From Lachnospiraceae bacterium (GTDB lineage Bacteria > Bacillota > Clostridia > Lachnospirales > Lachnospiraceae): a DNA stretch of 64,000 nucleotides. Each line of letters starts with the position of its first letter. Position 1 is the first letter of the stretch. The stretch spans positions 1 through 64,000 of the forward strand of contig JAFQCK010000166.1 of assembly GCA_017416465.1 (NCBI GenBank), read 5' to 3'. A program made the position numbers and the translations under genes. This document shows, piece by piece, positions 36,252 to 44,328 of the stretch. The notes below the pieces were generated by a model, which did not search any database, was not told the DNA's origin, and saw nothing but the letters and a program-made list of their open reading frames with translations.

Positions 36252-37196
36252 TTATTGAAAATATTTATCTATTCCATTAGCCATTCCAAGTACTAATTTA
36301 TTCTGATAATCGTCTGTTGCAAGAAGCCTGTCTTCATCAGGATTAGACATATAACCGACTTCAACTATTGTTACCGGTACCTGACACCAGTTAATTCCAC
36401 TCATTGTATCAGTCTCCCACACTCTTTGTTTATTACAACCTGTAGCCGCTACTAATTCATCTAATACATTTTCAGACAATTCTTTACTCTTAGAATATAA
36501 TGAAGCATTATATGGATTAGATGATGTCTGACATATTGTCATTGCCCCATGAACTGACTGGTTATCAATACTATTCGCATGAATTCTTATAAATGCATCA
36601 GCATTAGCATTATTTGCAACTGCTGCCCTCTCCGAATTGCTTATATCTATGTCATGAGTATCTCTCACCATTATTACCTGATATCCACGTTTTTGTAACT
36701 CTGTTTGAAGTTTAAATGCAAGAGTAAGATTAAGTTCATATTCAGCAAGTCCTGTAACACAACCTGCTGTTCCACTTGAAACCTTAGCTTTCAATTCACT
36801 TGAACCTGGTCCTAATGGTTCTTTATCATAATTACCATGTCTTTGATGTCCTGCATCTATTACAACCAAATAGCCACTTCTATTCTCAACATCATAATTA
36901 TTATTTACCGGTTTATTTGTTATAGGTTCTGTCTGTGGCTCTGTTTGTGATTCACTCTGTGGCTCTGTCTGTGGTTCTGTTTGTGGCTCTGTTTGTGGCT
37001 CACTCTGTGACTCTGTCTGCGGTTCTGGCTGTGATTCGGTTTGTGATTCGGTTTTTAGCTCACTCTGTAATTCGGTTTGTTGCTTAGTTTCACTACTTTT
37101 TTCTTTATTGCTTGATTCTTTTTTATTTCCACAAGAGGTAATACATAATGCCATACAAATTAGTAGCAAAGTTATTGTAATATAATTCTTTTTCAT
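36252..37196 (-). CDS. Lipoprotein N-acetylmuramoyl-L-alanine amidase (Amidase_3)
   Basis: A 314-residue secreted lipoprotein. A signal peptide ends in the lipobox I-T-S-C-G (Cys about residue 22). A proline/glutamine-rich tandem-repeat linker (about 40-92) connects to the amidase domain (about 100-314). Its zinc ligands are visible: His in D-A-G-H, Glu in L-A-E-Y-E-L-N-L and His in I-R-I-H-A-N, with the catalytic Glu in V-E-V-G-Y-M-S-N. It cleaves the amide bond between MurNAc and the stem peptide. The ATG at 37196 has GGAGA 8 nt upstream, better than the ATG five codons before. The repeats have a 12-bp period and may vary in number. Confidence 0.93.
   Translation of the reverse strand: MKKNYITITLLLICMALCITSCGNKKESSNKEKSSETKQQTELQSELKTESQTESQPEPQTESQSEPQTEPQTEPQTEPQSESQTEPQTEPITNKPVNNNYDVENRSGYLVVIDAGHQRHGNYDKEPLGPGSSELKAKVSSGTAGCVTGLAEYELNLTLAFKLQTELQKRGYQVIMVRDTHDIDISNSERAAVANNANADAFIRIHANSIDNQSVHGAMTICQTSSNPYNASLYSKSKELSENVLDELVAATGCNKQRVWETDTMSGINWCQVPVTIVEVGYMSNPDEDRLLATDDYQNKLVLGMANGIDKYFQ
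36925..37083. repeat. 12-bp tandem repeats encoding a TEPQ/TESQ linker
   Basis: The amidase linker is encoded by about a dozen imperfect 12-nt units (four residues each: T-E-P-Q, S-E-P-Q, T-E-S-Q). The period keeps the frame, so gain or loss of units would change the spacer length without breaking the gene. Confidence 0.85.
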
Positions 37197-37217
37197 CAGT
37201 AAATTCTCCATTTCAAA

Positions 37218-37571
37218 TTAGGATTTTAAATTTTTCTCATATTCAGCTTCTTTAAATCCAATTAACACTTTATCTTCTGTAATAAGAAGTGGTCTTTTTA
37301 CTAACATTCCGTCAGTTGACAAAAGTTCAATTTTTTCATTTTCAGTCATAGATGGTAATTTATCCTTTAAAGCCATTGATTTATATATAAGTCCACTTGT
37401 ATTAAAGAACTTTTTGATTTCAACGCCACTTTTTTCATACCATTTTTTTATTTCATCAATGTTCGGATTATCTTCTTTAATATCCCTAAGTTCATACTCA
37501 ATACCATTCTCATCTAACCATTTTTTCGCCTTTTGGCAAGTACTGCACTTTGGATAACATAAAAACAACAT
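37218..37571 (-). CDS. ArsC/Spx-family thioredoxin-fold protein
   Basis: A 117-residue protein with the ArsC-like fold. The redox pair C-S-T-C (residues 9-12) lies in the expected loop after the first strand, and the C-terminal R-P-L-L-I-T segment is typical of the YffB/ArsC branch. The C-x-x-C pair differs from single-cysteine ArsC enzymes and resembles Spx/MgsR-type proteins, so it could be a reductase or an RNA-polymerase-binding regulator. The ATG at 37571 is preferred; an ATG four codons earlier is immediately adjacent to the AAGGAG site. It is 22 nt upstream of the amidase gene and may be co-transcribed. Confidence 0.88.
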   Translation of the reverse strand: MLFLCYPKCSTCQKAKKWLDENGIEYELRDIKEDNPNIDEIKKWYEKSGVEIKKFFNTSGLIYKSMALKDKLPSMTENEKIELLSTDGMLVKRPLLITEDKVLIGFKEAEYEKNLKS

Positions 37572-37753
37572 ATTCTCTCTCATCTCCTTAATAAAATTAT
37601 TAAAATTTATAATTACTTCTACTCACTATTATGATTGCATTTATTATATTTATCAAGATATTTTTAAAAATTATAGGATTCAAGTGTCATAAAAACTTTT
37701 TTTAATATAATACTCGCAATTATTATTCCCAAAAGACTTATTGCTCCTAATCT

Positions 37754-38062
37754 TTATAGTAAAATTTGTACTATAAACACACTTAATGCTGCACCCATAG
37801 CCACTGTTAATAACCCCTTCTTACAATATGCTAAAACTATAGCAACCATACAACCTATACCTGCACTCATTTTCGAGCCTGTACTGGAAAATATCGCAGG
37901 AAATGTCATTGCTGCCAAAACTGCATATGGAACATAGTATAAAAATGACTTAATCCTTACATTTGTAATTTTCTTTCTAAATACTGCCATAGGAATCATT
38001 CGAATTAAATATGTCATTACAGACATAACACCAATTCCCATTAAAATATATGATGTACTCAA
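37754..38062 (-). CDS. azlD: AzlD-like branched-chain amino acid export subunit
   Basis: A 102-residue protein with about four membrane helices. The N-terminal pattern M-T-Y-L-I-R-M-I-P and the F-L-Y-Y-V-P-Y-A-V-L-A-A-M-T segment are typical of AzlD. AzlD is the small partner of AzlC in exporting branched-chain amino acids or their toxic analogues. The azlC gene lies 125 nt upstream on the same strand; that gap holds no recognised element. Confidence 0.9.
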   Translation of the reverse strand: MSTSYILMGIGVMSVMTYLIRMIPMAVFRKKITNVRIKSFLYYVPYAVLAAMTFPAIFSSTGSKMSAGIGCMVAIVLAYCKKGLLTVAMGAALSVFIVQILL

Positions 38063-38187
38063 TCTTACTCATTTCCTTTCTTTTCAAACCAAGTTTTCAC
38101 ACGTAGCTTTGCATTTTCACGTATATTATTTTATCTCCTTTATTTATACAATAACCTACTAGTTATATTCATTTACTTCTTTAAAAA

Positions 38188-38922
38188 TTAACTTTCAATT
38201 TCTTTCGTTTCTTCAATTGGAAATAATAACGCTGCTATCATACTTACCACTATTGTAATTATAATAATTGACCATCCGCCTGATAACTTATTTATTCCCG
38301 GAATATATGTAAACAAAAGGCTTAAAATAACTGCAAGCACAACCGTAAATAATACGTTTTTATTCTCTCTTGCAGGTGGAATAATAATTGCGATAAACAT
38401 TCCATATAATGCAATGCCCATAGCATCCGATAAAGTTTTTGGCATAAATGATGTTGCAACTGCCCCCGTAAGTGTACCTAATGTCCATCCCATAACCGGA
38501 GTAAGAATTAATCCTGTCATATAATCTCCGGATAAATCCTTTTTCCTTTGAACAGAAACTGCAAATATTTCATCTGTTATTCCAAATGCAATTCCAAGTC
38601 TTTCTCTCATCTTCATCTTACTTTCAACCTTCTGAGATACTGTAAGAGACATTAGAAAATATCTTATATTAATTATAAAGGTAGTAAGTGCCAACTCTAT
38701 CATTGTTCCTTGCGCAACTAAAATATTTATTCCCGCAAACTGTCCTGCACTTGTTACATTTGTAAGAGAAATCAAAACTGCTGCCCAAATTGGTATTCCT
38801 GATAAAACTGCTGTAAGTCCAAATGCCATTGATACTGAAAAATATCCAAGACAGATGGGTATTCCGTCTTTTATTCCCTCAAAAAAATCTTTCGAAAAGA
38901 TTTTACTCATATGTTTATTCAT
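38188..38922 (-). CDS. azlC: AzlC-like branched-chain amino acid exporter
   Basis: A 244-residue protein with about seven membrane helices. The early G-I-P-I-C-L-G-Y-F-S-V-S-M-A-F-G motif, the T-S-A-G-Q-F-A-G segment and the R-Y-F-L-M-S-L motif match AzlC. With AzlD it forms an exporter of branched-chain amino acids. It is divergent from the flagellin gene. The 300-nt gap 38923-39228 contains only AT-rich DNA with a weak GAGTAA/TTACTC inverted pair near 39035-39055. Confidence 0.92.
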   Translation of the reverse strand: MNKHMSKIFSKDFFEGIKDGIPICLGYFSVSMAFGLTAVLSGIPIWAAVLISLTNVTSAGQFAGINILVAQGTMIELALTTFIINIRYFLMSLTVSQKVESKMKMRERLGIAFGITDEIFAVSVQRKKDLSGDYMTGLILTPVMGWTLGTLTGAVATSFMPKTLSDAMGIALYGMFIAIIIPPARENKNVLFTVVLAVILSLLFTYIPGINKLSGGWSIIIITIVVSMIAALLFPIEETKEIES

Positions 38923-39228
38923 CTCGTATTTATTAAATCCTCCAATAAATAGTCATTCCGATTTATGTTATCTATTTTTAAGTATTTTGTCAAGAAGCGA
39001 CACCTAATATTATGGCTTAACTGTTACAGATTGTGAGTAAAATCAAAGCCGTTACTCAAAAATTTTGTTGCTACCAAGTTTAAGTTCTGATATAATTTAC
39101 TTAGAAATATGCAATTAAAATTTACATAAGAATATGATACTTTTAATAATTTATTTAGTCATATTAATAATTTACGAAATACTAGTTTTATTACACTATA
39201 TAATCTCACTTTAGAAAGGAGGATGCTT

Positions 39229-39996
39229 ATGTATATTTCATCAATCAACAGCCAAAACACATATCAAAGTTATCAGCAATTAGCAAGTGGAAAGCGAATC
39301 AATTCAGCTGCTGATGATGCTGCCGGTCTTGCGATAGCAGAGAAATTAGAAACTCAGAGTAACGGATATGATGTTGGCAGAAACAATGCAGCTACTTCAC
39401 AGAATATGATAAATGTAGCTGAAGGTGCCTTAGGCTCTATTACAGATTCCTTACAAAGAATTCGTGAACTTAGTGTTCAGGCTTCTAATACCGCTATTTA
39501 TGGTGATTCAGAACTAAATGCCATTCAAGGTGAAATCGAACAGCTTAAACAAGGGATTTCAGATGTTGCTAAGAATACAACTTTTAACACAATGAACCTT
39601 CTTGACGGTTCTATGCCAGACTCAAACATAGCAACCAACCCTAATGGAAGTGGAATGAAAGTTGATATGCCTGATGCCACATTAGAATCTCTTGGTATTA
39701 AAGATTTTGATGTTACCGGAGACTTTGATATATCTGTTATTGACAAGGCGCTTGAAAAAGTAACATCACAGAGAAGCGAATTAGGAGCAACAACTAACAG
39801 ACTTGATAGTGCGATGAACTTCAATTCATATGCTTCATATAACTTAACAGCTTCTAAGAGTAATATTGAAGACTTAGATATGGCTAAAGCGGTATCAGAG
39901 AAAGAGAAAAGTCGTATACTTGAACAGTATAAACTAATGCTTATGAAAAAACAGATTTCATCAGCAGATGGTTATGTAAAAATGCTTAGATTTTAA
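39229..39996 (+). CDS. Short flagellin-like protein
   Basis: A 255-residue flagellin. The N-terminal D0/D1 core reads L-A-S-G-K-R-I-N-S-A-A-D-D-A-A-G-L-A-I-A-E-K, and the C-terminal coil includes S-N-I-E-D-L-D-M-A-K-A. The variable D2/D3 region is minimal. The N-terminus lacks the first 15-20 residues that form the outer part of D0 in ordinary flagellins. The ATG at 39229 has AGGAGG 6 nt upstream; an ATG two codons earlier overlaps the site. No sigma-28 promoter was identified. No flagellar assembly gene is nearby, so it is an orphan copy. Confidence 0.88.
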   Translation: MYISSINSQNTYQSYQQLASGKRINSAADDAAGLAIAEKLETQSNGYDVGRNNAATSQNMINVAEGALGSITDSLQRIRELSVQASNTAIYGDSELNAIQGEIEQLKQGISDVAKNTTFNTMNLLDGSMPDSNIATNPNGSGMKVDMPDATLESLGIKDFDVTGDFDISVIDKALEKVTSQRSELGATTNRLDSAMNFNSYASYNLTASKSNIEDLDMAKAVSEKEKSRILEQYKLMLMKKQISSADGYVKMLRF

Positions 39997-40013
39997 ATAT
40001 TTTCTTAATCAAA

Positions 40014-40071
40014 TAAAAAAGTAACATCTTCGTGGTATGAATTAGTTTATGCCCCGGATGTTACTTTTTTC
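40014..40071 (+). terminator. Terminator after flagellin
   Basis: AAAAAAGTAACATC (about 40015-40028) and GGATGTTACTTTTTT (about 40056-40070) form a long stem with a large loop and a T-run on the plus strand. The minus-strand complement could serve the convergent corA gene. Confidence 0.85.
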
Positions 40072-40125
40072 ACATTGGTAATTATTATTCTGAAAACAAC
40101 CGTTTGATATCCTAATCTTACACAA

Positions 40126-41004
40126 TTAAAACCATTTTTTACACTTAAAATATACAATTTCTATTACTACTATCAACACTGCAACTATACCTACCAGTGG
40201 ATATCCTATCTTACTTACAAGCTCCGGCATGTTTTGAAAATTCATTCCGTACCACCCTGTAATCAGAGTTAATGGCATAAAAATCGCTGTTATAACCGTA
40301 AATATCTTCATTATTTCATTTTGTCGCATTGCTATCTTTGTCTGGTTCATTTCTCTAAGTCTTATTGAGTAATCATTTAGCATTTGAACAAATGAATTCA
40401 TTCTCTCTATTTTTTCAGAAAGTATTCCAAATAAGTGTGCATTTTTTTCATCATCTTTCTTTGTTGTTATTTGCTGTAGCTTTTCACATATATCAAACAT
40501 TTGTCTGTAAAATGAAGTTAGTGATAAAAGATTTTTTCTTACAACGAATAACTCCTGCTCAAATTTATCTAAATCTTTTTTAATAATCAAGCCTTCCAAA
40601 GCTGTTAGTTTTTCGTGATATTTTTGAAGGAAAATAATATCATCTCTTACAATATTTTCCAACAAATTTAAAAGAAAACCTTCTATTATGTCATTTTCAG
40701 ATTCCTCTTCTTTTTTCATATTACTCAGATACTTTTCTACAACATTATTATCATCAAAAAATGTAACTGCTTCTTTTGATATATAGAATCCAAAGCATAC
40801 CTTTTTTGACATTTCATTTTTCTGTTTTGGAATTACAATTGTACCAATATAAGCTTCATCAATATACTCTATTTTGCAAAAATTAATATGGCTATTCAAA
40901 TTTCCCAAAAAAACATCTGCATATAACTCACCATATTTTTTGAGGAAATCTTTTTCGGAAATAATATTAATTTTTCTTAAAATTCCTTCCCTTTTTAATT
41001 GCAT
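40126..41004 (-). CDS. CorA-family magnesium/divalent cation transporter
   Basis: A 292-residue CorA-type channel with a large cytoplasmic N-terminal domain, a long helix and two C-terminal membrane helices. The signature G-M-N motif (W-Y-G-M-N-F) sits at the end of the first helix, where it forms the selectivity filter. The ATG at 41004 is chosen because AAAGG lies 7 nt upstream; a longer reading back to 41076 would pass through a perfect palindrome. It should form a pentamer for Mg2+ or related cation influx. It is separated from the cardiolipin synthase gene by a terminator. Confidence 0.9.
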   Translation of the reverse strand: MQLKREGILRKINIISEKDFLKKYGELYADVFLGNLNSHINFCKIEYIDEAYIGTIVIPKQKNEMSKKVCFGFYISKEAVTFFDDNNVVEKYLSNMKKEEESENDIIEGFLLNLLENIVRDDIIFLQKYHEKLTALEGLIIKKDLDKFEQELFVVRKNLLSLTSFYRQMFDICEKLQQITTKKDDEKNAHLFGILSEKIERMNSFVQMLNDYSIRLREMNQTKIAMRQNEIMKIFTVITAIFMPLTLITGWYGMNFQNMPELVSKIGYPLVGIVAVLIVVIEIVYFKCKKWF

Positions 41005-41048
41005 ACTACGCCTTTCATGTCGGAGCAATTTATTTGCATAGACACTGC

Positions 41049-41071
41049 GATGAAAATCATAGATTTTCATC
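41049..41071. repeat. Palindrome upstream of corA
   Basis: GATGAAAATC (41049-41058) and GATTTTCATC (41062-41071) are perfect inverted arms around a 3-bp centre, 45-67 bp upstream of the corA start. It may be an operator. Confidence 0.6.
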
Positions 41072-41073
41072 TG

Positions 41074-41113
41074 CAAAAAATAGTTGTTAAAACTTTTTTA
41101 TTTTAACAACTAT
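41074..41113 (-). terminator. Terminator after cardiolipin synthase
   Basis: ATAGTTGTTAAAA (41080-41092) pairs perfectly with TTTTAACAACTAT (41101-41113). On the minus strand it is followed by TTTTTTG. Confidence 0.85.
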
Positions 41114-41136
41114 TATGTTTAGCTATTTATTTTTTA

Positions 41137-42708
41137 TTACATCAATGGAGATATAATTTTTAACAATTTTCCAACGATTTTAATTCTAGCTTTCTCTTTT
41201 CTAACATTTTCCTTAGTTATTTGTTTACATTTATTAAGCGTTTCATTAAAATCTTCTTCTATATCTGATATGCATTCTGTCTTATACATATATGTCGCAC
41301 ACTCAAAATGGTGATATAAGCTTCTGTAATCTAAATTAATTGTACCTACAACTGCTTTTATATCATCACTAACAAATACTTTTGCATGTACAAATCCGGG
41401 GGTATATTCATATATCTTTACACCCGAAGCAAGAAGTGAGGCATAATGAGTCTTTGCAAGTGCAAACGCATATTTTTTATCAGGTATTCCCGGAAGAATT
41501 ATTTTTACATCTACTCCTCGTTCAGCAGCAAATTTTAATGCTGTTTCCATTTCACCATCTAATATGAGGTAAGGCGTCATAATATGAACATATTTAGTCG
41601 CACGATTTAATATATCCATATATACTATTTCTCCAACTTTATCGTCATCTAATGGTATATCTCCATAAGGGATAACAAAACCTTTCGTAGCATACTTCTT
41701 TTTTATATCGTAATTAAGATATTTTTCAAATTCCGGGATTCTTTCATACATATTCCACATCTGTAAAAACATTAATATAAAACTTTTTACAGCATTTCCT
41801 TTAATCATTACTGCTGTATCTTTCCAATGTCCAAATCTGTCTATCTTATTTATATATTCATCAGCAAGATTAATTCCACCTGTAAAAGCAGTATGCCCAT
41901 CAATAATTAATATTTTTCTATGGTCCCTGTAATTATAAAGTGTTGAAAAAAATGGTGTAAGCGGCGCAAAAATTCTACACTTAATTCCGAGCTTTTTTAG
42001 CATTTTAGGATAATTATGTGGTAACAATGACATTTCACAGGTTCCATCATACATTACTCTTACATCCACCCCTTCTTTAACTTTCTCTGCAAGAATTTCT
42101 AAGACTTTTCCCCACATTTCTCCTTCATCAATAATAAAGTATTCAAGAAAAATGTATTTTTTTGCTTTTCTAAGCTGTACCAAAAGTTCTTTAAACTTTT
42201 CTTCACCTGATTTAAAATATGTAACCCCTGAATTTTCATAAACCGGAAAACATCCTGACCTTGAAAGGTATTTTCCTATTGCCACCATTCCTTCATCCTC
42301 TTTAGCTAATCTTTCAATAGTAGCAGGATTCTGTGGAATTGTTTTCTTAGTATTAGATATAATTTTGTTTAATCTGTATTTTAAAGCTCTATGACCTAAA
42401 TCCATTTTTGTATACAATAAAAGTGCTGCACCAAAAATCGGAACTATCATTATTACCGCCATCCAAGTCATCTTAGCCGATGAATTCATTTCAACATTGA
42501 ATAAATATAAAAGCATAATAATAACAAAGCTACTACTGATTACTGTATAATATGGAATAAAGCTTTGGAATTTCACATAAATTCCAACTAAAATAAAAGT
42601 TTGTATCAAAAAAAACAACAGAATAATACCTATTCTGCTGAATATTCCTTTATATATTCCATGCTTACCTTTCTTTAACAGTCGTATACCAATGCTTTCT
42701 TCTTCCAT
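41137..42708 (-). CDS. cls: Cardiolipin synthase
   Basis: A 523-residue phospholipase-D-type enzyme joining two phosphatidylglycerols into cardiolipin. Two N-terminal membrane helices (about 25-75) are followed by two HKD motifs, H-R-K-I-L-I-I-D and H-A-K-V-F-V-S-D. The ATG at 42708 has AAAGG 6 nt upstream; fourteen further in-frame codons upstream lack a ribosome-binding site. The gene is monocistronic with its own terminator. Family length is normal (480-520). Confidence 0.95.
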   Translation of the reverse strand: MEEESIGIRLLKKGKHGIYKGIFSRIGIILLFFLIQTFILVGIYVKFQSFIPYYTVISSSFVIIMLLYLFNVEMNSSAKMTWMAVIMIVPIFGAALLLYTKMDLGHRALKYRLNKIISNTKKTIPQNPATIERLAKEDEGMVAIGKYLSRSGCFPVYENSGVTYFKSGEEKFKELLVQLRKAKKYIFLEYFIIDEGEMWGKVLEILAEKVKEGVDVRVMYDGTCEMSLLPHNYPKMLKKLGIKCRIFAPLTPFFSTLYNYRDHRKILIIDGHTAFTGGINLADEYINKIDRFGHWKDTAVMIKGNAVKSFILMFLQMWNMYERIPEFEKYLNYDIKKKYATKGFVIPYGDIPLDDDKVGEIVYMDILNRATKYVHIMTPYLILDGEMETALKFAAERGVDVKIILPGIPDKKYAFALAKTHYASLLASGVKIYEYTPGFVHAKVFVSDDIKAVVGTINLDYRSLYHHFECATYMYKTECISDIEEDFNETLNKCKQITKENVRKEKARIKIVGKLLKIISPLM

Positions 42709-42847
42709 AACAATCCTTTCATGCATAAGTAATTTGGGATAATTTTTCACTTTATCATATGCAATTCACATTGTTTTTTTATATTATACTATCTAAAAGT
42801 TAAAAAATAATAAAACTAAACTTAAATAATTATAAATATTATATTGC

Positions 42848-42895
42848 TGTTTAGAGCCAAGCTTGAAAACTCTATGGTTTGCTTGGCTCTGAATA
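42848..42895 (-). terminator. Terminator after the radical SAM gene
   Basis: AGAGCCAAGC (42853-42862) and GCTTGGCTCT (42881-42890) form a perfect 10-bp stem just after the stop at 42898 in the minus direction. Confidence 0.8.
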
Positions 42896-42897
42896 AT

Positions 42898-43761
42898 TTA
42901 AAATAATGTTAGTTGTTCATATTTTTCCGGAAATTCTCCCAAATACTGAAAGCATTTATCTATGTTATCTTCAATTCCATTTTCTTTACATTTTTTATGT
43001 AAAATCTGCATTAACTCTTTATGATTATCACTTGTTACTTCATATGAATTACCATATTTTTCATGATATCTTCTACTCATTCCCGGAAAATGTTTATTGA
43101 GTGAAGAATAAAAATATTCCCTATCACCTTCTCTAAGTGTTACCCCCATACCAAAACATATGATTCCATATACATTTGCCTCTATACAGTAATCTAAAAT
43201 TCCTTCTATATTTTCTTTTGTATCGTTTATAAAAGGAAGAATTGGAGATAGCCATACGATTGTTGGAATACCATTTTCATTCAATTTTTTTAGTGCTTCA
43301 AACCTCTGCTTTGTTGTACATACATTTGGCTCAATTATCTTACACAAGTCTTCATCATATGTTGTTAACGTCATTGATACCACGCATTTTGCCTTTTCGT
43401 TTATGCTTTTTAGTAAATCTAAATCTCTCAATATTCTGTCGGATTTGGTCTGAATTGCAACACCAAATTCGTATTTATCAATAAGCTCTAAGCACCTTCT
43501 GGTAATTCTAAGAGTTTCTTCACAGTGCATATAAGGGTCACTCATTGAGCCTGTTCCTATCATACATTTCTTTCGCTTTGAACGTAATGCTTTTTCAAGA
43601 AGAACAGGTGCGTTTTGCTTAACTTCTATATCTTCAAAATCGTGGGTAAATTGGTAGCAGGTACTGCGACTGTCACAATAGATACAGCCATGTGTACAAC
43701 CTCTGTATATGTTCATACCATTTGTGTGGGATAAAAGTCCCTTAGCGTTTACGAAATGCAT
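42898..43761 (-). CDS. Radical SAM protein (spore photoproduct lyase-like)
   Basis: A 287-residue protein with the radical SAM cluster motif C-T-H-G-C-I-Y-C (Cys22, Cys26, Cys29) followed by DSRS. The Y-R-G-C-x-H-x-C-x-Y-C-D-S-R arrangement matches the Rv2578c/SPL-like group, often annotated as DNA repair photolyase-related. A partial TIM barrel with E-x-x-L-R-I-T-R-R follows. Substrate is unknown. Not enough conserved lyase residues can be checked here to claim thymine-dimer repair. Monocistronic, at the edge of the defence island. Confidence 0.88.
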   Translation of the reverse strand: MHFVNAKGLLSHTNGMNIYRGCTHGCIYCDSRSTCYQFTHDFEDIEVKQNAPVLLEKALRSKRKKCMIGTGSMSDPYMHCEETLRITRRCLELIDKYEFGVAIQTKSDRILRDLDLLKSINEKAKCVVSMTLTTYDEDLCKIIEPNVCTTKQRFEALKKLNENGIPTIVWLSPILPFINDTKENIEGILDYCIEANVYGIICFGMGVTLREGDREYFYSSLNKHFPGMSRRYHEKYGNSYEVTSDNHKELMQILHKKCKENGIEDNIDKCFQYLGEFPEKYEQLTLF

Positions 43762-43858
43762 GGTTGATCCTTTCTTTTCTGTTTTTTTCTAAGGAATTTT
43801 ATGTAATAAAACATCAGAGTCTAAACTGATATTTTTTTATGTTATATATATAACAACT

Positions 43859-44150
43859 TCATAATGTTCTTTCAAAGATAGCATTATCCTTTTCAACTTT
43901 ACTCAACTTTTCTCTATAAATTGCCTCAAGATTATTCCAAAACTTAGCTGGTATTCCAAGTACAAATTCTAATCTAACAGCCACTCAGCAGTTAGCTGAA
44001 CCTCTCCATTTATAAGTTTATTAATATAATTTTCTGACATATCAAGATTTGGGGCAAACTCTTTTCGACTCATACCTTTATCATTAAGCTGCTCTTTAAT
44101 TGTTGCTCCCGGTGGTGTTGCAATAAAACTACGACTTCTTATTATGATGA
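43859..44150 (-). pseudogene. Frameshifted HigA-type antitoxin gene
   Basis: The minus strand encodes I-A-T-P-P-G-A-T-I-K-E-Q-L, then a helix-turn-helix (R-K-E-F-A-P-N-L-D-M-S-E-N-Y-I-N-K) and L-I-N-G-E-V-Q-L-T, a clear HigA antitoxin N-terminus. This frame stops at 43969-43971 after A-E-W-L-L-D. The sequence continues in another frame as V-R-L-E-F-V-L-G-I-P-A-K-F-W-N-N-L-E, the normal HigA continuation, ending at 43859. A frameshift near 43985 and lack of an ATG after the AGGAGG site (only ATC/ATA codons follow) mark it as a dead gene. No HigB toxin gene is adjacent. Confidence 0.82.
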
Positions 44151-44220
44151 TACCTCCTATTCATTTTATGTTCAGCATTTTCATCTTACAATTTAATGAA
44201 TTCTTCATTACCAAAAACAT

Positions 44221-44260
44221 CTTGTTTAAATTCTTGTTTTAAAACAAGAATTTAAACAAG
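44221..44260. repeat. Perfect 40-bp palindrome
   Basis: The 20-bp half CTTGTTTAAATTCTTGTTTT is followed immediately by its exact reverse complement, with no spacer. The motif CTTGTTTAAA recurs in the next palindrome. It lies between the broken HigA gene and the AlbA-type gene. Confidence 0.95.
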
Positions 44261-44287
44261 GTTTATCTCTTAAAAATCTTATTTCGT

Positions 44288-44315
44288 CTTGTTTAAACTT
44301 ATTTATTTAAACAAG
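44288..44315. repeat. Second palindrome with the same CTTGTTTAAA arms
   Basis: CTTGTTTAAA (44288-44297) and TTTAAACAAG (44306-44315) are perfect inverted arms with an 8-bp centre. The same arms bound the 40-bp palindrome 28 bp away, so the two probably are sites for one DNA-binding protein, plausibly the former HigA-type regulator. Confidence 0.85.
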
Positions 44316-44328
44316 AATTAAAACAATC

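Noticed and set aside
36925-37083. CRISPR-like short repeats
   Set aside because: The 12-bp units are contiguous, in frame and encode a protein linker.
39171-39204. Sigma-A promoter of the flagellin gene
   Set aside because: TATAAT is present at 39199-39204, but the nearest -35-like box (TTTACG) is 22 bp away, too far; no sigma-28 box was seen either.
44221-44315. CRISPR array
   Set aside because: Only palindromes with common arms are present; there are no regularly spaced spacers and no cas genes.
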